Source: Candidatus Colicola coprequi
GTDB lineage: Bacteria; Bacteroidota; Bacteroidia; Bacteroidales; Paludibacteraceae
Direction of reading: 5' to 3'
Length of the DNA stretch: 14,303 bases
NCBI GenBank assembly: GCA_018065765.1
Contig: JAGHSR010000114.1
Location: 1 to 14,303 of the forward strand
Positions 1 to 7,727 of the stretch are shown here, one piece after another. The translations under genes were made by a program, and so were the position numbers. Numbering within the stretch: the stretch's first letter is position 1; every line of letters starts with the position of its first letter. The notes under the pieces were generated by a model. That model was not told where the DNA came from, made no database searches, and was given only the letters and a program-made list of their open reading frames with translations.

Positions 1-6
1 GGGCAT
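1..6 (-). other. possible first two codons of the next downstream gene
   Basis: On the minus strand the mutS stop codon TAA is followed immediately, with no spacer, by ATGCCC at the window edge. This could be the start of a gene transcribed after mutS. Only two codons are visible, so neither the reading frame nor the product can be judged. Confidence 0.25.
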
Positions 7-2688
7 TTATTTACCTCGTAGCAAGGATTGTATATGGCTGAGGCGATTGAGTGCTTCGAGTGGAGTGAGGGCATTGATATCAATGTTGGCTATCTCCTCG
101 CGGATGTCACTCAGCAAAGGGTCGTCCAATTGGAAAAGCGACAACTGATACCCCTCGGGGGCACTAATCGCGCCTTTGGCGCTACTAATCGTGGTTGTAC
201 CACTACCATTCGCTTCGCTACTAATCGCGCCTTTGGCGCTACCATTCGTACTTCGAGCACTACCTTTCTCCAAATCGTGCAACACCTGTTCACTACGCTG
301 AATGATGGATTTAGGCAAACCTGCCAGTTGCGCCACGTGTATTCCAAAACTATGTTCACTTCCACCGCGAGCAAGGCGACGAAGAAAAATAATCTTACCA
401 TCCCGTTCAAGGACGCTGACATTATAATTACGCACGCGCGGGAAGGATTGCTCCATCAGATTGAGTTCGTGGTAGTGCGTGGCGAATAGGGTCTTAGGAT
501 GTCCCGCGTGTGAATGGATGTACTCAACAATAGCCCACGCAATGCTGATGCCATCGAAGGTACTGGTGCCTCGTCCCAGTTCATCAAAGAGAATGAGACT
601 ACGCTCAGAGATATTGTTGAGAATAGCCGCAGCCTCTGTCATCTCAACCATGAAGGTGGATTCACCTGCTGATATATTGTCGCTAGCACCTACGCGCGTG
701 AAGACTTTATCTACCCACCCTATTTGTGCCTTAGAGGCAGGAACAAACGAGCCCATCTGCGCCATGAGTACCGTCAGCGCTGTTTGGCGTAGCAGAGCCG
801 ATTTGCCGGCCATGTTCGGTCCGGTCAGCATGATTATCTGTTGGTCGGCATTGTCAAGCAGGATATCGTTGGGCACATACTCCTCTCCCACAGGCAACTG
901 CCGTTCGATAACAGGATGGCGGCTGCCCTGTAGGTCGATGGTCAAGTCGTCGGTCATGACAGGACACGTATAATGGTAACGGTCTGCCGCCTCAGCAAAT
1001 GCCATGAGACAGTCTATTTGGGCAAGCACGGATGCGTTGATTTGCAGCGGTTGCACGTAAGTAAGAAGATAGGAAAGCAGGTCCTGATAGATGCGCGTTT
1101 CAATGATGGCGATATGCTCTTCCGCAGAGTTGATTTGCTCCTCGTACTCCTTGAGTTCACGCGTGATATAGCGTTCAGCCGACACAAGGGTCTGTTTACG
1201 AATCCAAGTCTCCGGCACCTGGTCGCGATAGGTGTTGCGCACTTCCAAATAGTAGCCAAACACGTTGGTGTATCCAATTTTGAGACTACTGATACCGGTG
1301 CTTTCAGCTTCACGTTGTTGCAACTGCAGTAGGTAATCGCGCGAGGATTTGTGCATCTGCCGCAAGCGATCCAGTTCCTCATCCACGCCATCGGCTATTG
1401 CCCCGGGGCGTCCTGCCACGGCGGGTGGTTCGGGTACCAAGGTAGTAGCTATACGGTTGTGCAGCTCCGGCAGATGTGCAAGTGATGCCAGCAAGGTAGA
1501 TAGGTGATCGTTGTCGGTCTTGAGTTGTGAGTTAAGTTGGTTGCACAGGTCATCTATGTACTCCAAAGCATAGCGCAACACCTGCATTTCACGCGGCGAG
1601 ATACGCGACGTAGCAATCTTGCTCGTTATGCGTTCAATATCCTGCATAGCCCCCATACGCTCTTGACAGAAAGCACGTTGTTCCGGATGATCGAGAAAGA
1701 ACTGTACCACCGAATGACGCTGTTCAATGGCACGTCGCCACTGGAGGGGGAACGTAATCCAGTGGCGCAACAAGCGCGAGCCCATCGGGCTGCGTGTCAA
1801 ATCCAACACATCCAAGAGAGATTTCCCCCCCTCAGCCGATGCCGTAAACAGTTCCAGAGCCCGCGTGGTGAAACGGTCAAGCCACACATAGCGATCGGGC
1901 TCAATGCGGCTAAGATGCTGTATATGTCCTGTGAGCAAGTGTTGGGTGATATCCAAATAGTGCAATATACCTCCGGCTGCCACGATAGCCAATGGCATAT
2001 TATCCATGCCAAACCCTTTGAGGCTCGTGACAGCAAACTGGCGGCATAGGCGCTCGGTGGCTGCCTGCGGTGTGAATATCCAGTCCTCCAAGGGGAAAGT
2101 ATAGTAGCGCGAACCAAACAAGGATGTAAACAAGTCCTGTTTGCCCCGCATAAAGAGTACTTCCTTAGGAGCAAAATTGGTCAACAGACGGTCAATATAG
2201 TCGCTTTCACCCTCGGCAGCTGCAAACTCGCCCGTGGAGATATCCAGCAGAGCAAGACCGATGGCACTTGACGCCTGCGGTTTGGTCGGGAAATGCAAAC
2301 ATGCAAGAAAATTGTTCTCGCGTTGCGGGATGGTATTTTCGGAATAACTAACCCCCGGGGTCACCAGTTCGGTAACCCCTCGTTTGACCAGTTTTTTGGT
2401 GAGTTTAGGGTCTTCCAATTGGTCACAAATGGCCACGCGCAGCCCTTGTCGAACCAGTTTAGGCAAATACGTATCCAACGCATGAAACGGGAAACCTGCC
2501 ATATCAATGGGCACCGAACCATTCGCTCCATTGGAACGATGAGTCAGAGTGATTTGCAATATCTCGCTGGCGCGTACAGCATCCTCGAAATAGGTTTCGT
2601 AAAAGTCACCACAGCGGAAAAGAAGCAGTGCATCAGGGTACTGAGCCTTGATATCACGAAACTGCTTCATCATGGGGGTCTCGGTCAT
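7..2688 (-). CDS. mutS: DNA mismatch repair protein MutS
   Basis: Recognises mismatches and small insertion/deletion loops and starts methyl-independent or methyl-directed repair together with MutL. At 893 residues it is slightly longer than many bacterial MutS1 proteins. The mismatch-reading Phe-X-Glu motif is at F29-Y30-E31 (GDFYETYFEDA). The Walker A loop GPNMAGKS spans 623-630, the Walker B region LILFDELGRGTSTFDG lies around 698-713, and FATHYHEL is near 735-742. All are intact, so the ATPase should be active. Near the C-terminus QLSLF (848-852) matches the beta-clamp-binding motif, followed by a helical tail typical of Bacteroidales MutS. The linker before it (about 809-846) is a Ser/Gly/Ala-rich repeat. 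The ATG at 2688 lies 32 bp after the receptor stop, with a heptamer tandem repeat instead of a recognisable ribosome-binding site. The N-terminus MTETPMMKQFRDIKAQYPD fits the family, so this start is well supported. Confidence 0.98.
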   Translation of the reverse strand: MTETPMMKQFRDIKAQYPDALLLFRCGDFYETYFEDAVRASEILQITLTHRSNGANGSVPIDMAGFPFHALDTYLPKLVRQGLRVAICDQLEDPKLTKKLVKRGVTELVTPGVSYSENTIPQRENNFLACLHFPTKPQASSAIGLALLDISTGEFAAAEGESDYIDRLLTNFAPKEVLFMRGKQDLFTSLFGSRYYTFPLEDWIFTPQAATERLCRQFAVTSLKGFGMDNMPLAIVAAGGILHYLDITQHLLTGHIQHLSRIEPDRYVWLDRFTTRALELFTASAEGGKSLLDVLDLTRSPMGSRLLRHWITFPLQWRRAIEQRHSVVQFFLDHPEQRAFCQERMGAMQDIERITSKIATSRISPREMQVLRYALEYIDDLCNQLNSQLKTDNDHLSTLLASLAHLPELHNRIATTLVPEPPAVAGRPGAIADGVDEELDRLRQMHKSSRDYLLQLQQREAESTGISSLKIGYTNVFGYYLEVRNTYRDQVPETWIRKQTLVSAERYITRELKEYEEQINSAEEHIAIIETRIYQDLLSYLLTYVQPLQINASVLAQIDCLMAFAEAADRYHYTCPVMTDDLTIDLQGSRHPVIERQLPVGEEYVPNDILLDNADQQIIMLTGPNMAGKSALLRQTALTVLMAQMGSFVPASKAQIGWVDKVFTRVGASDNISAGESTFMVEMTEAAAILNNISERSLILFDELGRGTSTFDGISIAWAIVEYIHSHAGHPKTLFATHYHELNLMEQSFPRVRNYNVSVLERDGKIIFLRRLARGGSEHSFGIHVAQLAGLPKSIIQRSEQVLHDLEKGSARSTNGSAKGAISSEANGSGTTTISSAKGAISAPEGYQLSLFQLDDPLLSDIREEIANIDINALTPLEALNRLSHIQSLLRGK
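160..262 (-). repeat. degenerate ~21-bp minisatellite within mutS (linker before clamp motif)
   Basis: A perfect 23-bp direct repeat (actaatcgcgcctttggcgc plus tac) occurs at 163-185 and 220-242, exactly 57 bp (19 codons) apart. A shorter core, gctactaatcg or a close variant, occurs three times (161-170, 181-191, 217-227). The related core ctaccattcg occurs at 203-212 and 239-248. In protein terms it encodes degenerate heptads such as SAKGAIS at residues 817-823 and 836-842. All spacings keep the mutS frame. Confidence 0.85.
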
Positions 2689-2696
2689 AAAGTTGT

Positions 2697-2724
2697 CAGT
2701 TATCAGTTTTCAGTTATCAGTTAT
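2697..2724 (-). repeat. heptanucleotide tandem repeat (ATAACTG)4 forming the mutS leader
   Basis: On the plus strand CAGTTAT occurs as four consecutive units (2697-2703, 2704-2710, 2711-2717, 2718-2724). The second is a one-base variant, CAGTTTT. On the transcribed strand this reads as ATAACTG units. A weaker partial fifth unit may occupy 2690-2696. The repeat holds the stop codon of the upstream receptor gene (2721-2723) and ends 8 bp before the mutS start codon, so it occupies nearly the whole spacer and the position where a ribosome-binding site would be expected. Confidence 0.9.
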
Positions 2725-5192
2725 TTGAGGTCAAGGGTGAAGCGAAGATTGAACATACGAGAAGTGAGATAGTTGGGACTTGCCCACTCTGTTCCATCGG
2801 CTGCAGATACCCAATAATAATTGTTGACATTCTGCCAGCCTGCCACATTGAACACCTCAAAATAAATGCTCCATGCCGCTACATGGCGGGCACTCTCTCG
2901 TCGCATAAAACGATCCGTGTCAGCAGAGAACGTACGGCTAGCACCTATATCAATACGCTTGTATGCGGGCATATGACTGAGATAGCGCATCTTTTCGTTA
3001 CGTGGATAGCCGTACGGCAGACCTTCCGAAAAAATACACTTGAGATGCAGTTTATATTGAGGCAGGCGAGGAATATAGTCTTGAAAATAGAATGAGAGTG
3101 ACCAACGTTGCTCCTGCGGAGCCGGTATCCATCCACGCTGATAGGGGTCATTCACAAACCGCATACGGGAACGCATGGTTGAGAAGGAAACCCAACTATC
3201 CACACCGGGGACGAGTTCGCCACTGAGTTTGAGATCCACCCCCAATGTATAGCCCTCAGCATCGTTTTGTCCGGAGTAGCGCACTCGCACATTCTCCACC
3301 GTGTAACTCACCATACGGTCAATGTACTTACCATATGCTTCGGCAGTGAACTTGAACGGTCTGCCCCACGCACGGAAATAGTAGTCGGCACCCATAACCA
3401 ATTGCACCGAACGTTGCGCACGCAGATGATGGTTAAGTACAATACGTGTTACGCCATTCGTAGTGACAGTGTCACGCAGTTCCTTGTAAAATGGTGCTTG
3501 ATAGTACAAGCCCGTTGAGACACGAAAAGTGAAATCGCGTTTCCATCCCGGGACCCAAACCACACTGGCACGAGGTGAACAAAGCACCTCACCCGTATAA
3601 GTCCAATAGTTGAGACGTACCCCGCCTGTCAGATTGACTTTGCCCTGCGGTGTAGTCCACGAATAACTATCTTGTACATAAGCTTCGAGACGGCCACTCA
3701 ATATGGATGTTTGTCCCTTCATCGAATAGTCCAAGTTCAACGTGTGCGGCAGATTGGGCATGGAGTAGCCCATCGAATCGCGCCATTCCCATTCAGAAAT
3801 TTGGTCACGAATGGTCTCCAACTGTCCGCTCGCGCCATAGCGAAACCGATTAGCGCCGCGTGTCCATTCCCCATGGTAAGCCAATGTGACTACGCCCGCT
3901 TGGAGCAGATTGCGTGCATGCTCATGGAACGTGCCGGTACCTATGATACTATTGTCCGTCACATCGGATGTGACCACTGCACTACGCGACGAGGATGAAG
4001 GTGCATCCTGTTCGTTCTTCTCGCTAAGGATATACTCTGACAGAATATCGTAGGTTTCCTGTTCGTGTGTATAGAAACCACTCAAATCAACCTTCATAGA
4101 GAGTTGATCCTGCCCCAAACGAAGTTTTTTTTCAGCCCCAACAGCCAAAAAAGTGGTGAGAAAACGGTCACGCTCTTGTCCTTCGTAGTAAATTTCCTTG
4201 CGCAATGTCTGATTGAGTCCGCCAAACGAGGTAGTTTCAGAAGCAGGGATAAACGAATAGCTATTGTAAGACACGTTGCCCAACACAGACAGCATCCATG
4301 GAGATGGTGTATGGCCAAGACGCCACGTCATATAGGTCTGATAGTCCACAAAATTGGGTTGGTAATTACCTTGCGTAGGCAACATACCCAGTAGGTACTT
4401 GCTTGTTTTATAGCGTATGCCATGCATTTGTGTACGGGTGGAGTCTCCCCATCCTACGTAGGCATTGGCTCCGAGCAGTCCCAGGCTGAACGAGGCAGAG
4501 AACGCAGTAGGTGTCTTGTAGCGTATATCCAGCACAGAGGACATCTTGTCGCCATAGCAGGCATCAAATCCCCCTGCAGAGAAATGAACTGACTCGACCA
4601 TATAGGGATTGACGAAACTCAGTCCCTCCTGCTGACCACTGCGCAGCAAGAGGGGACGATGAACCTCAATACCATTGACGTAAACTGAGTTCTCATCAAA
4701 ACTTCCTCCCCGCACGTTGTACTGCGTAGATAACTCGTTGTTTTGACTGACCCCGGCAAAGGTAATCAACAGGCTCTCAATGGAACCGCCTGTAGCATCA
4801 GGCATTGTACGTGTGATGGTAGCATCGGTGCGGTCCATCATATCTGACTGACGCTCAATGGCAGTAACATTCACCTCATCCAACGCAGCCGCATCTACAG
4901 GCAAAACCACATTGATATTAACCACATCACGGTCGGTAAAGAACTGTTGGCGAATAGTGGTATAGCCTATCATGGAATAAGTAATCCATACCGTATCGTT
5001 GAGTTCAATAGAGAGCGTGTAGTATCCATTCTGATTGGTAGAAGTACCCGTAATCCCATCACTCAAATAGACATTGACCATCTCTATACCCACATTTTGC
5101 TCATCGGTAACATATCCGTAGATACGCATTGTGCGTGCTACAGCAAACATGCTGAGCAGAAGTAGGGGCAATATGACAGACAAGCGACGCAA
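2721..5192 (-). CDS. TonB-dependent outer-membrane receptor with carboxypeptidase-regulatory-like N-terminal domain
   Basis: Predicted outer-membrane active transporter powered through TonB; the substrate is unknown. Residues 1-20 form a signal peptide (RR followed by a leucine-rich core). Residues about 22-98 resemble the CarboxypepD_reg-like beta-sandwich common in Bacteroidetes receptors (RIYGYVTDEQNVGIEMVNVY, then NGYYTL). A plug domain spans roughly 115-228, with YNVRGGSFDENSVYVNGIEV, RSGQQEGLSFVNP and FSAGGFDACYGDKMSSVLDI. The rest is an aromatic-rich beta-barrel ending in FNLRFTLDLK. No SusD-like partner lies beside it, so it is not a classical polysaccharide-utilisation pair. No ATG is available in frame: a stop codon lies at 5202-5204 and the first usable start is TTG at 5192, with a second TTG at 5183. 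The first methionine after that would cut into the signal peptide. The assignment to the family is secure; the exact start is less so. Confidence 0.93.
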   Translation of the reverse strand: MRRLSVILPLLLLSMFAVARTMRIYGYVTDEQNVGIEMVNVYLSDGITGTSTNQNGYYTLSIELNDTVWITYSMIGYTTIRQQFFTDRDVVNINVVLPVDAAALDEVNVTAIERQSDMMDRTDATITRTMPDATGGSIESLLITFAGVSQNNELSTQYNVRGGSFDENSVYVNGIEVHRPLLLRSGQQEGLSFVNPYMVESVHFSAGGFDACYGDKMSSVLDIRYKTPTAFSASFSLGLLGANAYVGWGDSTRTQMHGIRYKTSKYLLGMLPTQGNYQPNFVDYQTYMTWRLGHTPSPWMLSVLGNVSYNSYSFIPASETTSFGGLNQTLRKEIYYEGQERDRFLTTFLAVGAEKKLRLGQDQLSMKVDLSGFYTHEQETYDILSEYILSEKNEQDAPSSSSRSAVVTSDVTDNSIIGTGTFHEHARNLLQAGVVTLAYHGEWTRGANRFRYGASGQLETIRDQISEWEWRDSMGYSMPNLPHTLNLDYSMKGQTSILSGRLEAYVQDSYSWTTPQGKVNLTGGVRLNYWTYTGEVLCSPRASVVWVPGWKRDFTFRVSTGLYYQAPFYKELRDTVTTNGVTRIVLNHHLRAQRSVQLVMGADYYFRAWGRPFKFTAEAYGKYIDRMVSYTVENVRVRYSGQNDAEGYTLGVDLKLSGELVPGVDSWVSFSTMRSRMRFVNDPYQRGWIPAPQEQRWSLSFYFQDYIPRLPQYKLHLKCIFSEGLPYGYPRNEKMRYLSHMPAYKRIDIGASRTFSADTDRFMRRESARHVAAWSIYFEVFNVAGWQNVNNYYWVSAADGTEWASPNYLTSRMFNLRFTLDLK

Positions 5193-5235
5193 GGAGAGTA
5201 GTTAGAAAACAGGTGTCACTATCCAGAGTTAGGAA

Positions 5236-6582
5236 CTAATTGATACCATTGATGAACATATAGAAGATTACGATTGGGCACAAGTAGCGGGCGAGCCAGT
5301 AGAAGAACCGAACCCACGTAGCAGAGAACTTGCCTTCGGAAGTCAGCTCGTTAAACACCACCTCACGTGGCATAAGTTGACCTACGAGAAGGCAGGCTGC
5401 TATTCCGCCCAATGGTAACATATAATTAGCTGTAATCTCATCGATAAAATCGAACAACGTCTTGCCCATCACGATGAGTGAAGAACCGCTCTGTTGGCTC
5501 AGTGCACAGAAAACAGAAACAATCCCTAACACGACAAACAAGAACAGCAAAGCGGAGATACGGCCGACGGGTTTACCTTTGATTTTCCATTCCTCACTAA
5601 TATAAGCCGTTCCTGTTTCCATAAGCGAGAACGAAGAGGTGATGGCAGCAAACAACAGGAGGATAAAGAACAGTAGCGAAACGATGTTTCCTGCAGGCAT
5701 CTGTGCGAACAGAGGAGGCAATGTAACGAACACCAAGCCGGGACCTGCTGTAACAGCCACATGGTGTGTGAACACGCTGGGGAAAATAGCCAAACCTGCC
5801 AAAACAGCCATCAGCACGGTGGCACCGGTGACGATTAGAGCTGACGAAACAAGACTTTGGTCCTTCTTGATATAACTGCCGTAAGTAATCATTATAGCCA
5901 TACCCAACGAGAGCGAGAAGAATGACTGTCCCAAAGCCATGATAACGGTTTGTCCGGTTACCTCTGACCACTTAGGACGCAGGAAGAACTCTGCTCCTTC
6001 CTTAAATCCGGGCAAGAAGAACGAAATAATAACGATGAACAGCAGAATCAAGAACAAAGCAGGAATCATAAACTTGGAGCAGCGTTCAATGCCCTTGCTG
6101 ACACCAAAACTGAGGATAATGCAGTTGAGAACCAAAAAGACAAGAGTCCATAAGATAGGACGATTGCTATTGACAAAATCTGTGAAAAGCGAAGACATTT
6201 CCGCAGGGGTCATGGCAGCGAAACTGCGTGTGAGACTCAAATAAATGTACTCCAAGGACCATCCGGCAATCACACTATAAAATGACAGAATGATAACTCC
6301 GGCGAAAAGGCTAAATCCACCCACCAATCCCCAGCCTCGCTTGCCAGATGAATTGATGTAACTACGATAAGTGTTTCCCTGTCCGCGACGTCCGATGACA
6401 AACTCACTGAGCATCACAGGGACGGAAATAAGAACAGAGATGATGATGTAAAGAATGAGAAATGCTGCACCGCCGTTTTCACCTGCGATGTAAGGGAATT
6501 TCCAAATGTTTCCCAAGCCAACCGCCGAGCCTGCGAGGGCTGCGATTGCGCCAAATTTACTGTTAAATGTGTTTCGTGCCAT
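5236..6582 (-). CDS. sodium-dependent transporter, neurotransmitter:sodium symporter (NSS/SNF) family
   Basis: Inner-membrane symporter of the LeuT-fold NSS family, probably importing an amino acid or related amine with sodium; the substrate cannot be read from sequence. The 448 residues contain about eleven hydrophobic helices (roughly 12-32, 39-62, 86-118, 143-162, 171-192, 213-236, 248-270, 297-325, 340-362, 375-402, 422-446). An odd count of eleven is usual for bacterial members such as MhsT. The unwound first helix and sodium-site signature is clear at residues 17-36 (AGSAVGLGNIWKFPYIAGEN), followed by GGAAF. The ATG at 6582 matches the family N-terminus MARNTFNSKFGAIAALAG. It follows the yggS stop by 29 bp of AT-rich sequence without a Shine-Dalgarno motif, and precedes the receptor gene by about 43 bp, so co-transcription with both neighbours is plausible. 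Confidence 0.95.
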   Translation of the reverse strand: MARNTFNSKFGAIAALAGSAVGLGNIWKFPYIAGENGGAAFLILYIIISVLISVPVMLSEFVIGRRGQGNTYRSYINSSGKRGWGLVGGFSLFAGVIILSFYSVIAGWSLEYIYLSLTRSFAAMTPAEMSSLFTDFVNSNRPILWTLVFLVLNCIILSFGVSKGIERCSKFMIPALFLILLFIVIISFFLPGFKEGAEFFLRPKWSEVTGQTVIMALGQSFFSLSLGMAIMITYGSYIKKDQSLVSSALIVTGATVLMAVLAGLAIFPSVFTHHVAVTAGPGLVFVTLPPLFAQMPAGNIVSLLFFILLLFAAITSSFSLMETGTAYISEEWKIKGKPVGRISALLFLFVVLGIVSVFCALSQQSGSSLIVMGKTLFDFIDEITANYMLPLGGIAACLLVGQLMPREVVFNELTSEGKFSATWVRFFYWLARYLCPIVIFYMFINGIN

Positions 6583-6584
6583 AC

Positions 6585-6613
6585 TATTAGATTTTTAAAA
6601 AAAATATTAGATT
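6585..6613 (-). repeat. short direct repeat flanking an A/T tract in the transporter leader
   Basis: The 9-mer tattagatt occurs at 6585-6593 and 6605-6613 with a 20-bp period. It encloses a run of eight A on the plus strand (6597-6604). A weaker third copy, atttagatt, lies at 6614-6622. The second copy overlaps the yggS stop codon. It could be an AT-rich translation-enhancing leader or chance; no ribosome-binding motif is visible. Confidence 0.5.
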
Positions 6614-7256
6614 ATTTAGATTGATTGCGAGTGCCAAAGATAGCGCTTCCCACGCGCACCATATTGCTTCCCTCCTCAATAGCAAGAAGGTAATCGTCTG
6701 ACATGCCCATGGAAATGATGGGTAGAGGATCCATCAAATTGGAGAATTGACGAATGGTGTTGAAGCAGCGTCGAATCTCAGTTTCGTCATCGGTGAGTGT
6801 AGCCATCCCCATGATACCGCAGATATGCACATGTTGCATCTGATGCCGACAAGATAGCAATTGGGTGAGTTCGTCATAGGTCAGACCTGACTTGGTCTGT
6901 TCCTTAGCAACATGCACCTCAAGGAGTACATCAATAATTCGATTGATACGCGCAGCCTCTGCCTCGATGGTCTGCATTAGGTGCAGACTATCAACCGATT
7001 GTATCAGATGTACAAAAGGAACAATCTGACGAACCTTGTTGGTTTGCAGATGACCGATGAAATGCCAACGAATATCCTTGGGTAATGTCTCGTATTTAGT
7101 CACCAATTCTTGAACACGACTTTCACCAAAGTCTCTTTCACCTGCCTCATATGCCTGCATAATGGCATCAGTAGAGTGGAACTTGCTAACATTGACGAGT
7201 GTCACCCCAGCAGGAATATGCTCCCGTACCGAAATAAGATTGTCGCGAATACTCAT
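6612..7256 (-). CDS. yggS: YggS/PLPBP family pyridoxal-5'-phosphate homeostasis protein
   Basis: Cytosolic PLP-binding protein with the alanine-racemase-type TIM-barrel fold, known in the family to buffer PLP and affect amino-acid and vitamin B6 homeostasis rather than catalyse a defined reaction. The PLP lysine is K25 in LVNVSKFHS. Other family motifs are FGESRVQE (43-50), WHFIGHLQTNK (64-74), ICGIMGMA (145-152), SMGMSDDY (182-189, phosphate region) and VRVGSAIFG (200-208). I chose ATG 7256, giving 214 residues beginning MSIRDNLISVREHIP. The frame stays open upstream to 7337 but would run backwards into the DUF4494 gene, and that extension (MRLFPSLVPL...) does not resemble the family. A purine-rich AAGGAAG lies about 15-20 bases upstream. 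The gene follows DUF4494 by 22 bp and is probably co-transcribed with it. Confidence 0.95.
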   Translation of the reverse strand: MSIRDNLISVREHIPAGVTLVNVSKFHSTDAIMQAYEAGERDFGESRVQELVTKYETLPKDIRWHFIGHLQTNKVRQIVPFVHLIQSVDSLHLMQTIEAEAARINRIIDVLLEVHVAKEQTKSGLTYDELTQLLSCRHQMQHVHICGIMGMATLTDDETEIRRCFNTIRQFSNLMDPLPIISMGMSDDYLLAIEEGSNMVRVGSAIFGTRNQSK

Positions 7257-7278
7257 TTTATAACCAATTGCCACTTCC

Positions 7279-7695
7279 TTATTTGACTGCATGAATAACT
7301 TCCAAGATAGGGGAACGAGTGATGGAAACAATCTCACAATCCAACGTATTGAGATAGGTAGTCAGGTTCTTCATAGCCTGCTGGATGGTAGATGCTTGCA
7401 CCAAGATAGACACTTTTTTACGTGTTTCCTTGCCACTATCTTCCACCGTAATCATTTCCACACGTGCCTTGTACCACACATCGCCTTCATCCGAATTGAC
7501 AATGTCGTAAAACTGCACTTTTTTGCAACTGGGAACTTCCACATCACCCATGATATAGGGTTTGATCTCCTCCATTAGGCGTTGCTCTACATCGGTGGGT
7601 GTAAAGCCTTGAACCAAATAGGTTTCTTTGACACCTCCGGGGTTGTTCTCACCTGTTTGGCGTTCATAATTCACTTTGATTTCGTAGAAAAGCAT
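7279..7695 (-). CDS. DUF4494 family protein
   Basis: Small soluble protein of 138 residues of unknown function, recognised as the Bacteroidetes-specific DUF4494 family. Visible features are an N-terminal strand (MLFYEIKVNYER), YLVQGFTPTDVEQRLMEE (26-43), CKKVQFYDIV (57-66), DVWYKARVEMITVE (72-85) and a C-terminal helix with VQASTIQQAMKNL. There is no signal peptide, membrane helix or catalytic motif; alternating strands and helices suggest a small alpha/beta fold. ATG 7695 is 32 bp after the stop of the phosphatase-like gene, with an A/T-rich leader and no Shine-Dalgarno sequence. yggS follows after 22 bp. The position suggests a two-gene unit with yggS, but nothing in the sequence defines a shared function. 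Confidence 0.85.
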   Translation of the reverse strand: MLFYEIKVNYERQTGENNPGGVKETYLVQGFTPTDVEQRLMEEIKPYIMGDVEVPSCKKVQFYDIVNSDEGDVWYKARVEMITVEDSGKETRKKVSILVQASTIQQAMKNLTTYLNTLDCEIVSITRSPILEVIHAVK

Positions 7696-7727
7696 ATTGT
7701 TACGTTATTTTATAGATTATAAGCGAT

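Noticed and set aside
479..973. Long plus-strand open frame opposite mutS
   Set aside because: It lies entirely antisense to the conserved MutS ATPase domain, has no recognisable motifs, and mirrors its codon structure; treated as a shadow. The same applies to plus-strand frames at 28-489, 973-1332, 1537-2049 and 2293-2772.
2690..2724. Heptamer repeat as a possible CRISPR array or terminator
   Set aside because: Units are 7 bp and contiguous without spacers, and there is no inverted symmetry able to form a stem.
4065..4394. Plus-strand open frame opposite the TonB-dependent receptor
   Set aside because: Antisense to the receptor barrel, with no domain, no ribosome-binding site and no promoter seen.
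7257..7337. N-terminal extension of YggS
   Set aside because: The extension overlaps DUF4494 and does not resemble family N-termini; MSIRDNLISV at 7256 does.
7716..7721. TATAAT hexamer upstream of DUF4494
   Set aside because: It is only about 20 bp from the start codon, has no partner box, and Bacteroidetes promoters use a different -7 consensus (TAnnTTTG); most likely chance in an AT-rich spacer.
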